In this document: positions 29,891 to 38,854 of the stretch, one piece after another
How the letters are laid out: every line of letters starts with the position of its first letter
How positions within the stretch are numbered: the first letter of the stretch is position 1
NCBI RefSeq assembly: GCF_003144095.1
Contig: NZ_NSKH01000023.1
Span: 420,964 to 484,963 of the forward strand
Reading direction: 5' to 3'
DNA length: 64,000 nt
DNA from: Streptomyces sp. ICBB 8177
GTDB lineage: Bacteria; Actinomycetota; Actinomycetes; Streptomycetales; Streptomycetaceae
Position numbers and translations under genes: made by a program
Notes under the pieces: generated by a model
Told to the model about the DNA's origin: nothing
Seen by the model: the letters and a program-made list of their open reading frames with translations, nothing else
Databases searched by the model: none

Positions 29891-30330
29891 TCGGAGCTAT
29901 GGCCGGAGGCCTGGCCTATCGCCGTAATCGATGCGTTGGAGGCCGATGGAGCAAGACGCCAGGTGGCGGCGGCGCGCGCCTTTTGGGGTGTTCGAACCTG
30001 ACGCCTGCGCATTCTGGACCCTGCGTCGGTAGGCCTTCTGTCGGCAGGCTGCGGCGCAGGTGCGGGGGGTCGGCGCGGCCGGTCGTGATCGGCTTCCCGC
30101 GCCTCTGCCGCCGAGCGGCCGAAGTTCCGCGTGCTCCTCGACCACACGCGGCAGACGCGGCTCTGCTTTTCGCCGCCAGGGGTCGGCTCCGGCGCACTCA
30201 TGGCGGTCGTGGCGCCTCATCGTCATACGCCCGGGTGGTTTGCCCAGCTCGCCCGCCGAGTGAGCCTTCGTCACCCTTAGTCTCGCTGAGTAGTCATCCG
30301 ACTACTCTGGGCAAAAATGAGGAGATCTCT
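29891..30330. other. decayed island DNA, no intact gene
   Basis: No intact coding region. On the minus strand near 30010-30090 a fragment reading CAAACRQKAYRRRVQNA resembles the zinc-finger end (YCSxACRQRAYRRR) of small actinobacterial DNA-binding proteins, in a degraded context. The last 60 bp are AT-richer and carry the promoter and GAGGAG ribosome site of the next gene. Confidence 0.4.
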
Positions 30331-30846
30331 GTGAATTCCACGCTGAAGAAGGCAGGCGCTTCCCTTACGGCAGGGGCGGCAATGGCTCTCGGTATCGTTT
30401 ACGTAGCAGCCTCCCCCGCAGTCGCTGTCGAGCGGTGCGAGCACCACACCGCCGCTCAGTCTTTGTACGGGTACCGCGCTGAATTCGACTTCTGTATCCG
30501 GGCGGAGGAGGGTGAGGTGAGGGTCTCGATCGAGAACTTCATCTGCTTCCACGATGAATTTCGCAACACGTACTACAACCGCTGTAAAGTGACCGGAGGC
30601 ATGGTCCAGACACTGAAGAACGGGATCGGTACCTACAATCCCCCGATGCCGCTCGTGTGGACGGGTGTTGGCGACCCTCCCGGGCATTGGGAGGTGAGCC
30701 TCCCGGGATGCGAAGACGGAGACTACGTCAAGGCATTCATTGACGACCTTCGGATCTCCTACGCGCACGCCGATCTTTTCGGGAGTGTCGGATGGAAAGA
30801 GGTCGCCTATCAAGAGCACTTCGTCAACAACGGCGTCCGTTGTTGA
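30331..30846 (+). CDS. secreted Cys-rich protein, unknown
   Basis: A 171-residue protein from GTG 30331, with GAGGAG at 30319-30324. Residues 1-34 are a Sec signal peptide (NSTLKKAG, hydrophobic core, ASPAVAVE). The mature part has six cysteines (ERCEHH, DFCIRA, FICFHD, NRCKVT, PGCEDG, GVRC), probably three disulfides, and a region VSLPGCEDGDYVKAFIDDLR typical of a small beta-sandwich. I do not recognise the family. Codon use is much less GC-biased than in neighbours, which with the adjacent recombinase relics points to horizontal transfer. It is the only intact gene of the island. Confidence 0.72.
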   Translation: MNSTLKKAGASLTAGAAMALGIVYVAASPAVAVERCEHHTAAQSLYGYRAEFDFCIRAEEGEVRVSIENFICFHDEFRNTYYNRCKVTGGMVQTLKNGIGTYNPPMPLVWTGVGDPPGHWEVSLPGCEDGDYVKAFIDDLRISYAHADLFGSVGWKEVAYQEHFVNNGVRC

Positions 30847-30983
30847 ACTTATTTTTTTCAGACCGTCGTGCGGGAGAAAGCCGGTACTGGCCTCCGCGCG
30901 GACTTCCTGACCGCTTCAAGTGACTGGGCGACGTCGAGCGGGCCGCGCAGACCAGGCGGTGACCCTGGCGTCGGGTTCGCTCG

Positions 30984-31407
30984 GTGACAATCGATCCGGC
31001 GACCGAAGCTGACACGGAGACGTGTCGGCCCTGATCGGCGAGATTGAGGCCTACTACGGGGGCGCCTACGCCCCTGGAGGTACCGACCAGATCCGTGGCG
31101 CGCTCTTCGGCAAGCGGCCCTTGGCCACTGTTCTGCTTGCCCGCGACGGCGACCAGGTTGTCGGCATGGCCTCGTACTCGTTCCGGTGGCCGGCGCCGAG
31201 GCGTCGCTGTACCTGAAGGAGCTGTATGTGCGGGCCGAGGCCCGGCGCGCAGGCGTCGCCAGGGCCTTGATGGAGCGTCTGCGGGAAGAAGCACGCGCCG
31301 CTGCCGCAGTTGCGTCGAGTGGACCGCGGACGTGACAACCGCCTGCGCTCGCCCTGTATGAGGCTCTGGGCGTGACTCCGAACCAGGGCAAGGTCTTCTA
31401 CCGCTAG
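30984..31407 (+). pseudogene. GNAT acetyltransferase, frameshifted
   Basis: Successive frames give MTIDPATEADTET, then SALIGEIEAYYGGAYAPGG and LLARDGDQVVGMASYSF, then SLYLKELYVRAEARRAGVAR and ALMERLREEARA, then LYEALGVTPNQGKVFYR and a stop at 31407. Joined, these cover a whole small GNAT enzyme with the acetyl-CoA loop RRAGVA, but at least three frameshifts break it (near 31020, 31190 and 31310). It is part of the decaying island. Confidence 0.75.
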
Positions 31408-31412
31408 CAGGC

Positions 31413-31565
31413 TTAGCCGCAAAACGAGAGCGCCTCTGCGTCCGTCAACTCGGCGGCGGTAAGGGCGCTTTCGTGTAGCGGCTGTTCCTTGGGTGCGGCT
31501 TCACGGACCTGGGAAGCGGCCCGTCCGGCGACCACAAGGACGCCGGCGATGGTGTTGCCGGCCAT
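31413..31565 (-). CDS. possible small ORF, unknown
   Basis: A 50-codon frame from ATG 31565 to TAA 31413 reads MAGNTIAGVLVVAGRAASQV, then REAAPKEQPL, ending LTAAELTDAEALSFCG. It has protein-like composition and G/C third positions, a short hydrophobic N-terminus and an acidic end. I do not recognise it, and no strong ribosome site is seen; it could be the remains of a longer gene. Low confidence because it lies between relics. Confidence 0.25.
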   Translation of the reverse strand: MAGNTIAGVLVVAGRAASQVREAAPKEQPLHESALTAAELTDAEALSFCG

Positions 31566-31637
31566 GGGCAGGGTTCGCGCCCGCGGTACCGGTGAGGCCG
31601 ATGGGGGATCCGCCGGCGAGGATCAGGAACGTGATGA

Positions 31638-32303
31638 CGGCTGCGGGCGCCGCTCACCGGTGAACAGCGAGCCTCCTGGTACCGCATCGGGACGGACCGC
31701 GGAGCGGAGATCTGCCTGGACGAGTCCGGGGCGGTACGGGCCGAGTTCGTCGGCGTGGGCCTGGCGGGCGCCTTCGTCAACGAGAGCCTGCCGCTGTTCC
31801 TCGAATCGCTCGTCGCGCTGGACGAGGCCCTGTCGCTGATCGCCGCCGCCAAGTCCGTGCCGGACAGCGTCACACACCTGCGCCTCCTGCTCAAGCGCCT
31901 GGCGAACATCGAGGTGGAGACCGTGCAGTCCGCCGACACCTGGTGGTCGCGGGTCGTCGAGGACATCCGGCACACCGCCTCGCACTCCGCCTACGCGGCC
32001 TTCGAGATCGCGGACGCCCACGGGCGGCCGGAGACCGTCACCGCCTCGGGGACGCTGTGCGCGCACCCGGAGGAGCGGCTGTGGAGCGAACTGCGGTCCG
32101 CCGGGCTGCCGCCCGACCGGGTGCGCAAGGTGCACACCGAACTGGAGCCGTGCCTGATGCCCGGACACTACTGCTCGTTGTGGATGGCGTCGGAATTCCC
32201 GGACGCGCAGTTCACGCACAATTTCGACTACGGCCAGACCGCCGCCTCCCGTGAGCAGGGTTTCGTGGAACTGCTGCGGCACGCGGCCTCGGCCCGAAGC
32301 TGA
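31638..32303 (+). CDS. nucleotide/nucleic-acid deaminase-like protein, 5' end missing or decayed
   Basis: The frame is open from 31638 (stop at 31635) and reads WYRIGTDRGAEICLDESGAV, then GAFVNESLPLFLESLVALDE, a SUKH-4-like segment, and then a deaminase-fold domain: LCAHPEERLWSELRSAG with the HPE pair and VHTELEPCLMPGHYC with two cysteines. These are the zinc-ligand pattern of the deaminase superfamily. The only good start codon is GTG 31755, inside the SUKH-like part, so the N-terminus was probably removed at the island edge. It is followed 40 bp later by a SUKH-4 gene. Activity and substrate (nucleotide, DNA or RNA) are unknown. Confidence 0.6.
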   Translation, partial: RLRAPLTGEQRASWYRIGTDRGAEICLDESGAVRAEFVGVGLAGAFVNESLPLFLESLVALDEALSLIAAAKSVPDSVTHLRLLLKRLANIEVETVQSADTWWSRVVEDIRHTASHSAYAAFEIADAHGRPETVTASGTLCAHPEERLWSELRSAGLPPDRVRKVHTELEPCLMPGHYCSLWMASEFPDAQFTHNFDYGQTAASREQGFVELLRHAASARS

Positions 32304-32343
32304 CCGCCCACCCCACACGCCGCCGTACCACCGAGGGAATCAG

Positions 32344-32901
32344 ATGACGTTCGCCATTTCACGGGAAGCGATGGAGAAGGAGTTCGGCGCCGGCCACCTC
32401 ATCAGGGTGCCGGCGGACCGGATCAACTCCTCGGTCACGGACGCCCCGACGGTCCGGTTCCTTTCGGAGGTCGGCCTGCCCCGGGCCGAGGAGTTCGTCT
32501 TCACGCCCGACGAGGAACTGCCCTCGGGCCTGCGGCGGGCGCTGGACGTCTGGCCCGGCCTCGCCGACAGCACGGACGAGCCCGCCGACGCCTGGGTCGT
32601 CCTCGGATCGTTCATGGGCGACGGTTTCCTGCTCGACGGGGCGAGCGGCGCGGTCCGGCTGTACGTCGAGGGTGAGGACGCCATCCGGTTCATGAACACC
32701 CGCATCGACTTCTTCGCCCGCTTCCTCGCCTCCTTCCACCGCGACCGCGAACTCCTCCACCCCGACTTCGCGACCCCTGACGAGATCGAGGAGGCGATGA
32801 ACAACCTGGTCGTGGAGATGCGCGGGATCGACCCCGGCGGCGTCGACCACGAGAGCGGCTACTGGAATGACCTGGCCGACCGCGTCGCCTGGCAGTACTG
32901 A
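32344..32901 (+). CDS. SUKH-4-type immunity-like protein
   Basis: A 185-residue acidic protein from ATG 32344 (GAGGGAATC upstream). The pattern fits the SUKH-4/SMI1-KNR4-like fold: FLSEVGLPRAEEFVFTPDEE, WVVLGSFMGDGFLLDGASGA, then VRLYVEGEDAIRFMNTRIDF and FARFLASFHRDRELL. SUKH proteins are the commonest immunity partners of nuclease and deaminase toxins. Here it follows a deaminase gene by 40 bp and precedes the P-loop/WD40 gene by 26 bp, so the three are probably one transcript. The assignment is by pattern recognition, not alignment. Confidence 0.7.
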   Translation: MTFAISREAMEKEFGAGHLIRVPADRINSSVTDAPTVRFLSEVGLPRAEEFVFTPDEELPSGLRRALDVWPGLADSTDEPADAWVVLGSFMGDGFLLDGASGAVRLYVEGEDAIRFMNTRIDFFARFLASFHRDRELLHPDFATPDEIEEAMNNLVVEMRGIDPGGVDHESGYWNDLADRVAWQY

Positions 32902-32927
32902 CCGCGTCCGGTGGCAGGGGAGCGACC

Positions 32928-35027
32928 GTGACCGAGAAGCTGTCCACCGACCGGCCCGACGAGGTGGGCGCGGGCCGTGAGCCCGCGGGCCGGGCGCTGC
33001 TCGACTGGGTCAGGGACCCGGACGCCGAGCGCCTGTGCCTGGTGACCGGTCGGGCTGGAGCCGGCAAGAGCCATCTGCTCGCCTGGCTGCTGGGCACCGT
33101 ACGGCTCGACGCCATGGTGCCGGGCGAGGGGCTGCGGCTGGCCGAGGCGGTGTGGGGGCTGTCCGGGCAACTGTGCTACGACGGCTGGTCCGTGGCCGAC
33201 CTGCTGCGGGGCGCCGCCCGGGACGAACGCCCGTTGTGCGTCGTGGTCGCCGACGCCCACAAGCTCGACACCGGCGGCAGGGCCCCCGGCACCCTCCTGC
33301 TGACCGAGGTACTGGCACCACTGCTCCAACTGCCGTGGGTACGCGTGCTGGCAGAGTTCCGTGACCCCGCCGACAGCCCGTTCACACTTCCCGCGCGGGT
33401 CGTCGACCTCGACGACCCGGCCATGACGGACGAGACCGAATACGCCCGCTGGTACGGGCAGTTGGCGGCCGGCGCCCCTTCCGTGCCGGTCGGCGAGGTC
33501 TTCCCGCATCCCGTACTCGGGCAACTGGCCGCCGCCCTGCCCGACGGGCTCCCCGAGGGCGGGGACATCCCGGCCGTGTGGTGGGAAAACCTCAGCGAAC
33601 CCGTCCGGGAGGCCCTGCGGACCCTGGCGGTGGCCCGCGGCTGGATGGGCGTCGCGACCTGGCGGCTGCTGCACGCCCGGCTGCACCCGCAGGAGCCGCG
33701 GGCTGCCGAGGCCGTGGACGAGGCGGCGGCCCGGCTCACCCGGCGGGTGACCGACTACCGGCTGCCACTTCCCCGGCTGCTCTCGCTCGCCCGGCGGGAG
33801 GACGGCCCGGACGAGCGGATTCCCGACCCGCGGCGGGTCTTCGAGATCCTGCTCGGCCTCGTCCCCCGCGACCGCGGCGGCCGCCCCGACTGGCAGCGCG
33901 CGCCGCGCTACGTGCTCGACCACATCCTGGCCCACGCACCCGAACCCCGGGCGGCCGGCGAACTGATCAGCGACCCGGGATTCCTGGTGCACGCCGACGC
34001 CGGCGCGATCAGCCGGGCGCTGGAGGACCCCCGCGTACCGACGCCGCCGTCGCTGCGGGCCGCCTGGTACCCGGCGGCGCCCATCCTCTACGGGGAGGCG
34101 TACGACGCGCCGCGCACCGAAGGGGCACGTGCCGCGGTCCTGCACGCCACCGCGCTGGCCAACGCGCCACGACTGGCCGGTCTGCTGGAGCCCGCCGCCC
34201 GCGCCGGCGGCTTCGTCACCCGGTGGTCGCTTCCCCGGCGCGTCGTGCCCGTGCCGGGCGGCCCGGCCACCCGGCCGGCCTGGCCCGGGGCGGTCACCGC
34301 GCTGGCCGGCGGTGCCGGAGGGACGGTTGTCGCGGCGGATCCGCTGGGCCAGTTGCGCACCCTCAGCACGGCCGACGGCGCGGTCACCGGCCGCACCGTC
34401 AACACACCGGTCACCGGCGCGGCGGGGCTGGCGCGGCTGGCGGACGACGCGTTCGTCCTGCTGGACGCCACCGGCAGTGCGCTTACCGTGGGCCCGGCCG
34501 ATCCGGCGACGTGGGCGGTGGCGGCGGGTCGGGCCGAGGACTCGGAGGCGGTCTGCCTGGGCGGCGACCCGGACGGCCGGGCAGTGGCGGTGGGACACGC
34601 CGACGGCACGGTGCGGCTATACGACGCCGCGGGGCGGGAGTCCGCCGCCGCTCGGGTCTCGCGGGTCCCGCTCACCGCGGTGGGCGTCCTGCGGCCGCGG
34701 GACGAGGCCGACGTGGCGCTCGTCGCGGGCGCGGACGGCCATCTCACGGTGTGGGCACCGCCGAAACCGCCGCTGGACCAGGCGTTCTGGATGGAGGGCT
34801 CCCCGGCGACCGCCATCTCGCTCGCCGAAACCCCGGTAGGCGCGGTGTACGCCGTGGCCTGGACGCACCGCGTGATCACCGTCGGCCGTCTGGAGTACGG
34901 CTCCGCCCGCAAGCTCCACGTCCCGCACGATGTCGCCGCCGTCACCCTCGCCCCCGACGGCACCCTGGTCGCCGCGGGTTACGACGGCATCACGTGCTGG
35001 GAGTGCGACCTGGAGGCGCTGCCGTAG
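32928..35027 (+). CDS. P-loop ATPase with WD40-like C-terminal propeller (STAND-like)
   Basis: A 699-residue protein from GTG 32928 (GGGGAG upstream). Walker A is GRAGAGKS (41-48) and Walker B is about 103-111 (LCVVVADAH), followed by a helical region typical of AAA/STAND NTPases (about 120-440). From about 450 the chain has repeated strands of WD40/beta-propeller type (GRAVAVGHADGTVRLYDAAG, VALVAGADGHLTVWAPPKPP, TLAPDGTLVAAGYDGITCWE). Such NTPases act as switches in signalling or defence. The place after a deaminase and a SUKH-4 gene suggests a sensor/effector module. The exact NTPase clade is not clear. Confidence 0.75.
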   Translation: MTEKLSTDRPDEVGAGREPAGRALLDWVRDPDAERLCLVTGRAGAGKSHLLAWLLGTVRLDAMVPGEGLRLAEAVWGLSGQLCYDGWSVADLLRGAARDERPLCVVVADAHKLDTGGRAPGTLLLTEVLAPLLQLPWVRVLAEFRDPADSPFTLPARVVDLDDPAMTDETEYARWYGQLAAGAPSVPVGEVFPHPVLGQLAAALPDGLPEGGDIPAVWWENLSEPVREALRTLAVARGWMGVATWRLLHARLHPQEPRAAEAVDEAAARLTRRVTDYRLPLPRLLSLARREDGPDERIPDPRRVFEILLGLVPRDRGGRPDWQRAPRYVLDHILAHAPEPRAAGELISDPGFLVHADAGAISRALEDPRVPTPPSLRAAWYPAAPILYGEAYDAPRTEGARAAVLHATALANAPRLAGLLEPAARAGGFVTRWSLPRRVVPVPGGPATRPAWPGAVTALAGGAGGTVVAADPLGQLRTLSTADGAVTGRTVNTPVTGAAGLARLADDAFVLLDATGSALTVGPADPATWAVAAGRAEDSEAVCLGGDPDGRAVAVGHADGTVRLYDAAGRESAAARVSRVPLTAVGVLRPRDEADVALVAGADGHLTVWAPPKPPLDQAFWMEGSPATAISLAETPVGAVYAVAWTHRVITVGRLEYGSARKLHVPHDVAAVTLAPDGTLVAAGYDGITCWECDLEALP

Positions 35028-35220
35028 AGCCGCCGGGACGTTTTCCGAGGTCACGGCGGTGAAAGCGAGGGAGAAGCCGCCTTTGGCGGTCCGTGATCCG
35101 TTGGTGGGCGAAGCGACCCCGGGTGTTGTTCAATGAGGTGTGCGGTCAGGGATCTCGGGGCCCCGCCGCACGGGTCCGAGTACGCCCCGGCACCGTGCCG
35201 GGGACTGCTGAGAGAGCCGC

Positions 35221-37380
35221 ATGGACTCCACACCTCCGCCCTCGTCCTCCTCGCCCTTCGACCTGGTCAGCGGTGCCCTGGGGCACTACATCCCCCGTGG
35301 CTCCGCGGCCGCCGGCGCCGGTGACGCCCAGGGCGACGCGGCGGCCCGCCGAGACGTGCCCGACGATCCGGAAGCGGGCCCTGCGGACCAGATCCTCGGC
35401 GCGGTCAACCTGGACAGGGACTTGCGGATCACCCGCTGCAACCTGGACGCCCCCGTGTTCGCGGGCCTGGACGCCGTGACCGGGCGCCCCTTCGTCGACC
35501 TCCTGCCCCCGGGAGACGTACCGACGGTCACCCGGCGGTTGCGGCAGGTCCTCCGGACCGGTGAGGCGCACGTCGCCCGGATCCAACGCCTGCACCGCGG
35601 CGACGGGTCCGAACTGGTGGTCTCGATGAGCATCCTGCCCGCCGCCGCGCCGCAGGAGGGGCTGACCGTCTCCCTGATCGCCATGGCCAAGAGGCTGCAC
35701 CTGTACGCCGCCGAGACCGCGATCGGCACCTCGCTCGACATCGGCGACACCGCGCACTCGCTGGCGCAGTCCCTGCTGGCCTGGGGAGAGGTCGCCGCCG
35801 TGGACCTCGACTTCGCCGTGTGGACGGGCGAGGGGGTCACCACCGGTCACGGGCAGGGGCGCATCCGGCTCCGGCGGGCCGCCCTGGTGCCGGACCGGGC
35901 GTGGCCCGAGGGCTACGTGACGGAGGGCGAGGACCTCCCGGGCGACGCGAGCCGCCTGCTGGCCCAGGCGGTGCGGCGCGACGACGCCCCGCAGGCCATC
36001 GTCATACCCGACCGGGAGGCCGTCGAGCGGGTGCTCGGCAGCCCCCGGGTGCTGCGCGCCCTGGTGCCCGGCGTCCGGTCGGCGGGCGTGGCGTGCGTCC
36101 CGCTGGTCCTGGACGGCGACCCGCCGATCGTGCTGGGCGTGGCCGAGGTGTGGCGGCGGGCGGACAGCCCGTTCCGCGACAGCGAGCTGCTGGACCTGCA
36201 GGAACTGGTCGCCAGGACCGCCCACCACGTGGACCTCGCCCGTCAGCACCAGCGCGAGCACACCCAGGTGCTGGCGTTGCAGCGACGGCTGCTGCCCCGG
36301 ACCGGCGGCGACACCATCGAGGTCGCCAGCGTCTACCAGCCCGCCACGCCGGACAGCGCGGGCGTCGGCGGCGACTGGGTCAACAGCTTTCCGCTGCCGG
36401 ACGGCCGTACCGCGCTGGTGGTCGGCGACGTCGTCGGACACGGCCTGGGAGCAGCCGCGACGATGGGCCAGCTGAGCATGGAGGCCCGTGCCCTGCTGTC
36501 CGCGGGGCTCGCGCCCGACGAGGTGCTCGAACACCTGGACGAGACCGTGACGCTGCTGGACGACGCGGAGTCCGGGCTGGCGGCCGGCTACAGCGCCCTC
36601 GGGTCGACCTGCTGCATCGTCCTGTACGACCCGGTCAGCCATCAGGCGGCGCTCTCCAGCGCGGGCCACCTGCCGCCGGTCCTGGTCTCCCCCGAGGGGA
36701 GCGCGGCCCCGCTGGACATCCGCCCGCACCCCGGTCTCGGCGCCGAGTTCGCGCTGCGGGAGCCGTTCGAGGTCCACACCTTCGCCGCGCCCCCGGGCAC
36801 CCTGCTCGCGCTGTGCACCGACGGCCTGGTGGAGGACCCGGCCGTACCGATCGACGAGGGCATCGCCAGGCTGGCGGACGCCGTGTCCAGGGTGCATCCC
36901 TGGGACGCCCTTCAGCCGGCCGCGCGGCAGGTCGTGGCCACGCTCGCCCCCGCGCCCCAGCGCGACGACGTGACCCTGCTGCTGGCGAGGATGATCGGCT
37001 ACCGCAAGGAGGACACCGCGACCTGGCGGCTGCCGGCCCGCGACGACGCGCCCGCCCGTGCGCGCGCCCACGTCCGCGCGCTGCTGCGGCGCTGGGACAC
37101 CAGGGAGCGGACCAGGGACAACGCGATGCTCCTGGTCGACGAGCTGGTCACGAACGTGGTGCGCTTCGCCACGGGACCGGTCACGGTACGGCTGATCAGG
37201 ACCGGCGACGGCCTGCTGTGCGAGGTGGGTGACACCGGCAACGGCAGGCCGCGTCTGAGCCGGGGCGGGCTCCTCGACGACGGAGGCCGCGGCCTGCACG
37301 TCGTGCACCGGCTCACCACCCGGTGGGGGGTGCGGTGGACGGACGCGGGCAAGGTGGTCTGGGCGGAGATCGCGAGGTGA
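35221..37380 (+). CDS. PAS-GAF-PP2C(SpoIIE)-HATPase phosphatase/kinase fusion
   Basis: A 719-residue cytosolic signalling protein: PAS (about 55-155; ILGAVNLDRDLRITRCN), a GAF-like region (about 160-335), a SpoIIE-type PP2C phosphatase (about 350-570; GVGGDWVNSFPLPDGRTALV, VGDVVGHGLGAAATMGQL, LCTDGLVEDP, RDDVTLLLAR) and a C-terminal RsbW-like ATPase (about 590-718; LLVDELVTNVVRFATG, GRGLHVVHRLTTRWG). It thus joins the anti-sigma kinase and the anti-anti-sigma phosphatase of a partner-switching pathway in one chain. Start ATG 35221. It may belong to the preceding ATPase module, but the 193-bp gap allows its own promoter. Confidence 0.9.
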   Translation: MDSTPPPSSSSPFDLVSGALGHYIPRGSAAAGAGDAQGDAAARRDVPDDPEAGPADQILGAVNLDRDLRITRCNLDAPVFAGLDAVTGRPFVDLLPPGDVPTVTRRLRQVLRTGEAHVARIQRLHRGDGSELVVSMSILPAAAPQEGLTVSLIAMAKRLHLYAAETAIGTSLDIGDTAHSLAQSLLAWGEVAAVDLDFAVWTGEGVTTGHGQGRIRLRRAALVPDRAWPEGYVTEGEDLPGDASRLLAQAVRRDDAPQAIVIPDREAVERVLGSPRVLRALVPGVRSAGVACVPLVLDGDPPIVLGVAEVWRRADSPFRDSELLDLQELVARTAHHVDLARQHQREHTQVLALQRRLLPRTGGDTIEVASVYQPATPDSAGVGGDWVNSFPLPDGRTALVVGDVVGHGLGAAATMGQLSMEARALLSAGLAPDEVLEHLDETVTLLDDAESGLAAGYSALGSTCCIVLYDPVSHQAALSSAGHLPPVLVSPEGSAAPLDIRPHPGLGAEFALREPFEVHTFAAPPGTLLALCTDGLVEDPAVPIDEGIARLADAVSRVHPWDALQPAARQVVATLAPAPQRDDVTLLLARMIGYRKEDTATWRLPARDDAPARARAHVRALLRRWDTRERTRDNAMLLVDELVTNVVRFATGPVTVRLIRTGDGLLCEVGDTGNGRPRLSRGGLLDDGGRGLHVVHRLTTRWGVRWTDAGKVVWAEIAR

Positions 37381-37444
37381 CGGCACCCGCGGTGAGGTCA
37401 CGCGGGGGCGGCTACGGTACGGGCCGCCGGGGCGTCATCGGAAA

Positions 37445-38629
37445 CTACAGCCACTCGCCCTCCAGCGCGGTGGCGGTCAGGCCCGGCGCCGCCGCGTACA
37501 GGACGGCACGATCGCCCGGCTTCTGACCGGCGTCGTACGCCCGCCGCATGATGTCGAAGACGGCGGCGCCTCCGCGGTTGCCGGTGGTGTAGCTGGCTCT
37601 GCTGTGCTCCAGCAGCCCGGCAGGCCACTCGTCGGGCATCGTCTGCTCCATGTACTCCAGCACCCGGGTCCCGCCGGGGTGCGCCAGCAGCACGTCGGGG
37701 TGCCAGGAGCCGGGGTCGTCCTGGTGGCGGACCCGCAGCCACTCCCACATCGCGGTGACCGTCTCCTGCACGGCGCGCGGTCCGCGCCGGTCCATCACGA
37801 AGTGGGTGCCGTCGGCCCGCGTGTCCAGGCGGTGCAGGTCCTGCGTGCCGGGCAGGGTGTGGTGCCAGGCGGCGTCCAGCCTCAGCATCGACTCGCGCCG
37901 CGGGCGGCCGGTGACCACCGCGGCGACCGCCGTGTCCGCGAACAACAGCCGGACGATCAGGGACTCCAGGGTGTCGTCCGCGGGCTGGTAGGTCGTGCTC
38001 AGCGCCTCCGCGATCACGACGAGGACCACCCGGTCCGGGTCCGCGGCCACCAGGTCGGCCGCGAGCGCGAGGGAGCGGGTGCCCGCGATGCACGCCCACT
38101 GCGTGGCCGGCAGCAGCATCACGTCGTCGCGGAGCGGGAGTTTGTTGGCCAGGGCGACGTCGAGACCCGGCAGCGCCGGAGTGGTGGAGTGGCTGGTGAT
38201 CAGGCAGTCGACGTCGGAGGCGTCGAGACCGGCGATCTGGAGGGCGCCGCGCGCCGCGCGCTCGCCGTAGGACCGCACGGCCTCCCAGGCCGGGGCGGTG
38301 CGCTCCTGCACGGTCTGCGGCGCGGGTATCGCCTCCAGGGCGGCGATCACCCGGTCCACGTCCTGCTGGGTGAACCCGTCGCGTACCAGAGCCTCTTGGG
38401 CCGCGCCGGCGCCGACGCCGCGCAGGCCGCCACCGTCGCCGGGCGCGACGGCGGCCTCCAGCGGCAGCATCCACCCGCGGCGCTCGATGCCGGTGCTCGC
38501 CGCGATGCGGTCGATCCGCGGCGCCCACGCCGCGTGCGGGTGGCGGTCGCGCACCTCCGCCACGACCTGGCTGGTCTCCACGGCGTGCTCGCCATTGATC
38601 ACGGCGGGAGGGCAGAGGTATGCGGCCAT
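37445..38629 (-). CDS. type III polyketide synthase (chalcone synthase family)
   Basis: A 394-residue homodimeric ketosynthase that extends an acyl-CoA with malonyl-CoA without an ACP. The catalytic triad is C180 (ATQWACIAG), H317 (LAHPGGTRVLEYM) and N351 (TTGNRGGAAVFDIM). The N-terminus MAAYLCPPAV resembles bacterial RppA/Gcs-type enzymes. ATG 38629 has AAGGTG upstream. No adjacent P450, methyltransferase or quinone-forming gene is on its strand, so the product cannot be predicted; RppA (tetrahydroxynaphthalene), alkylresorcinol or phloroglucinol-type are all possible. It ends facing the SpoIIE fusion gene. Confidence 0.85.
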   Translation of the reverse strand: MAAYLCPPAVINGEHAVETSQVVAEVRDRHPHAAWAPRIDRIAASTGIERRGWMLPLEAAVAPGDGGGLRGVGAGAAQEALVRDGFTQQDVDRVIAALEAIPAPQTVQERTAPAWEAVRSYGERAARGALQIAGLDASDVDCLITSHSTTPALPGLDVALANKLPLRDDVMLLPATQWACIAGTRSLALAADLVAADPDRVVLVVIAEALSTTYQPADDTLESLIVRLLFADTAVAAVVTGRPRRESMLRLDAAWHHTLPGTQDLHRLDTRADGTHFVMDRRGPRAVQETVTAMWEWLRVRHQDDPGSWHPDVLLAHPGGTRVLEYMEQTMPDEWPAGLLEHSRASYTTGNRGGAAVFDIMRRAYDAGQKPGDRAVLYAAAPGLTATALEGEWL

Positions 38630-38763
38630 CGTGAAGCACCTTTCTGAGGGAAAGCGCAGGGGATGCCACGAATGCTGTGTACTGGATCACTTCAGGGCAT
38701 CTGCCCGTGGAATCGGTGGTGTGATCCTCTTCGCGGCGTGGTGTCCGTTTCAAGGATGGCCGC

Positions 38764-38777
38764 TAAATGGACATTTA
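38764..38777. promoter_or_regulatory. palindrome upstream of the type III PKS
   Basis: TAAATG-GA-CATTTA is a perfect 6-bp inverted repeat in an unusually AT-rich pocket (38740-38780), about 140 bp upstream of the PKS ATG. It is a good candidate for a regulator site, but its distance leaves open which gene it serves; the intervening 38630-38740 has no gene. Confidence 0.4.
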
Positions 38778-38854
38778 CGCTGTGATGCAGACAACTTGGG
38801 CGGACTTTGGGGGTGTGACGCGGCACACGCCCAACTCCAGGGCCCTCGGGCGGG

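Noticed and set aside
37380-37445. Weak GGCGGC/GCCGCC hairpin between the SpoIIE fusion and the type III PKS
   Set aside because: Only a 6-bp stem; not distinguishable from chance at this GC content.
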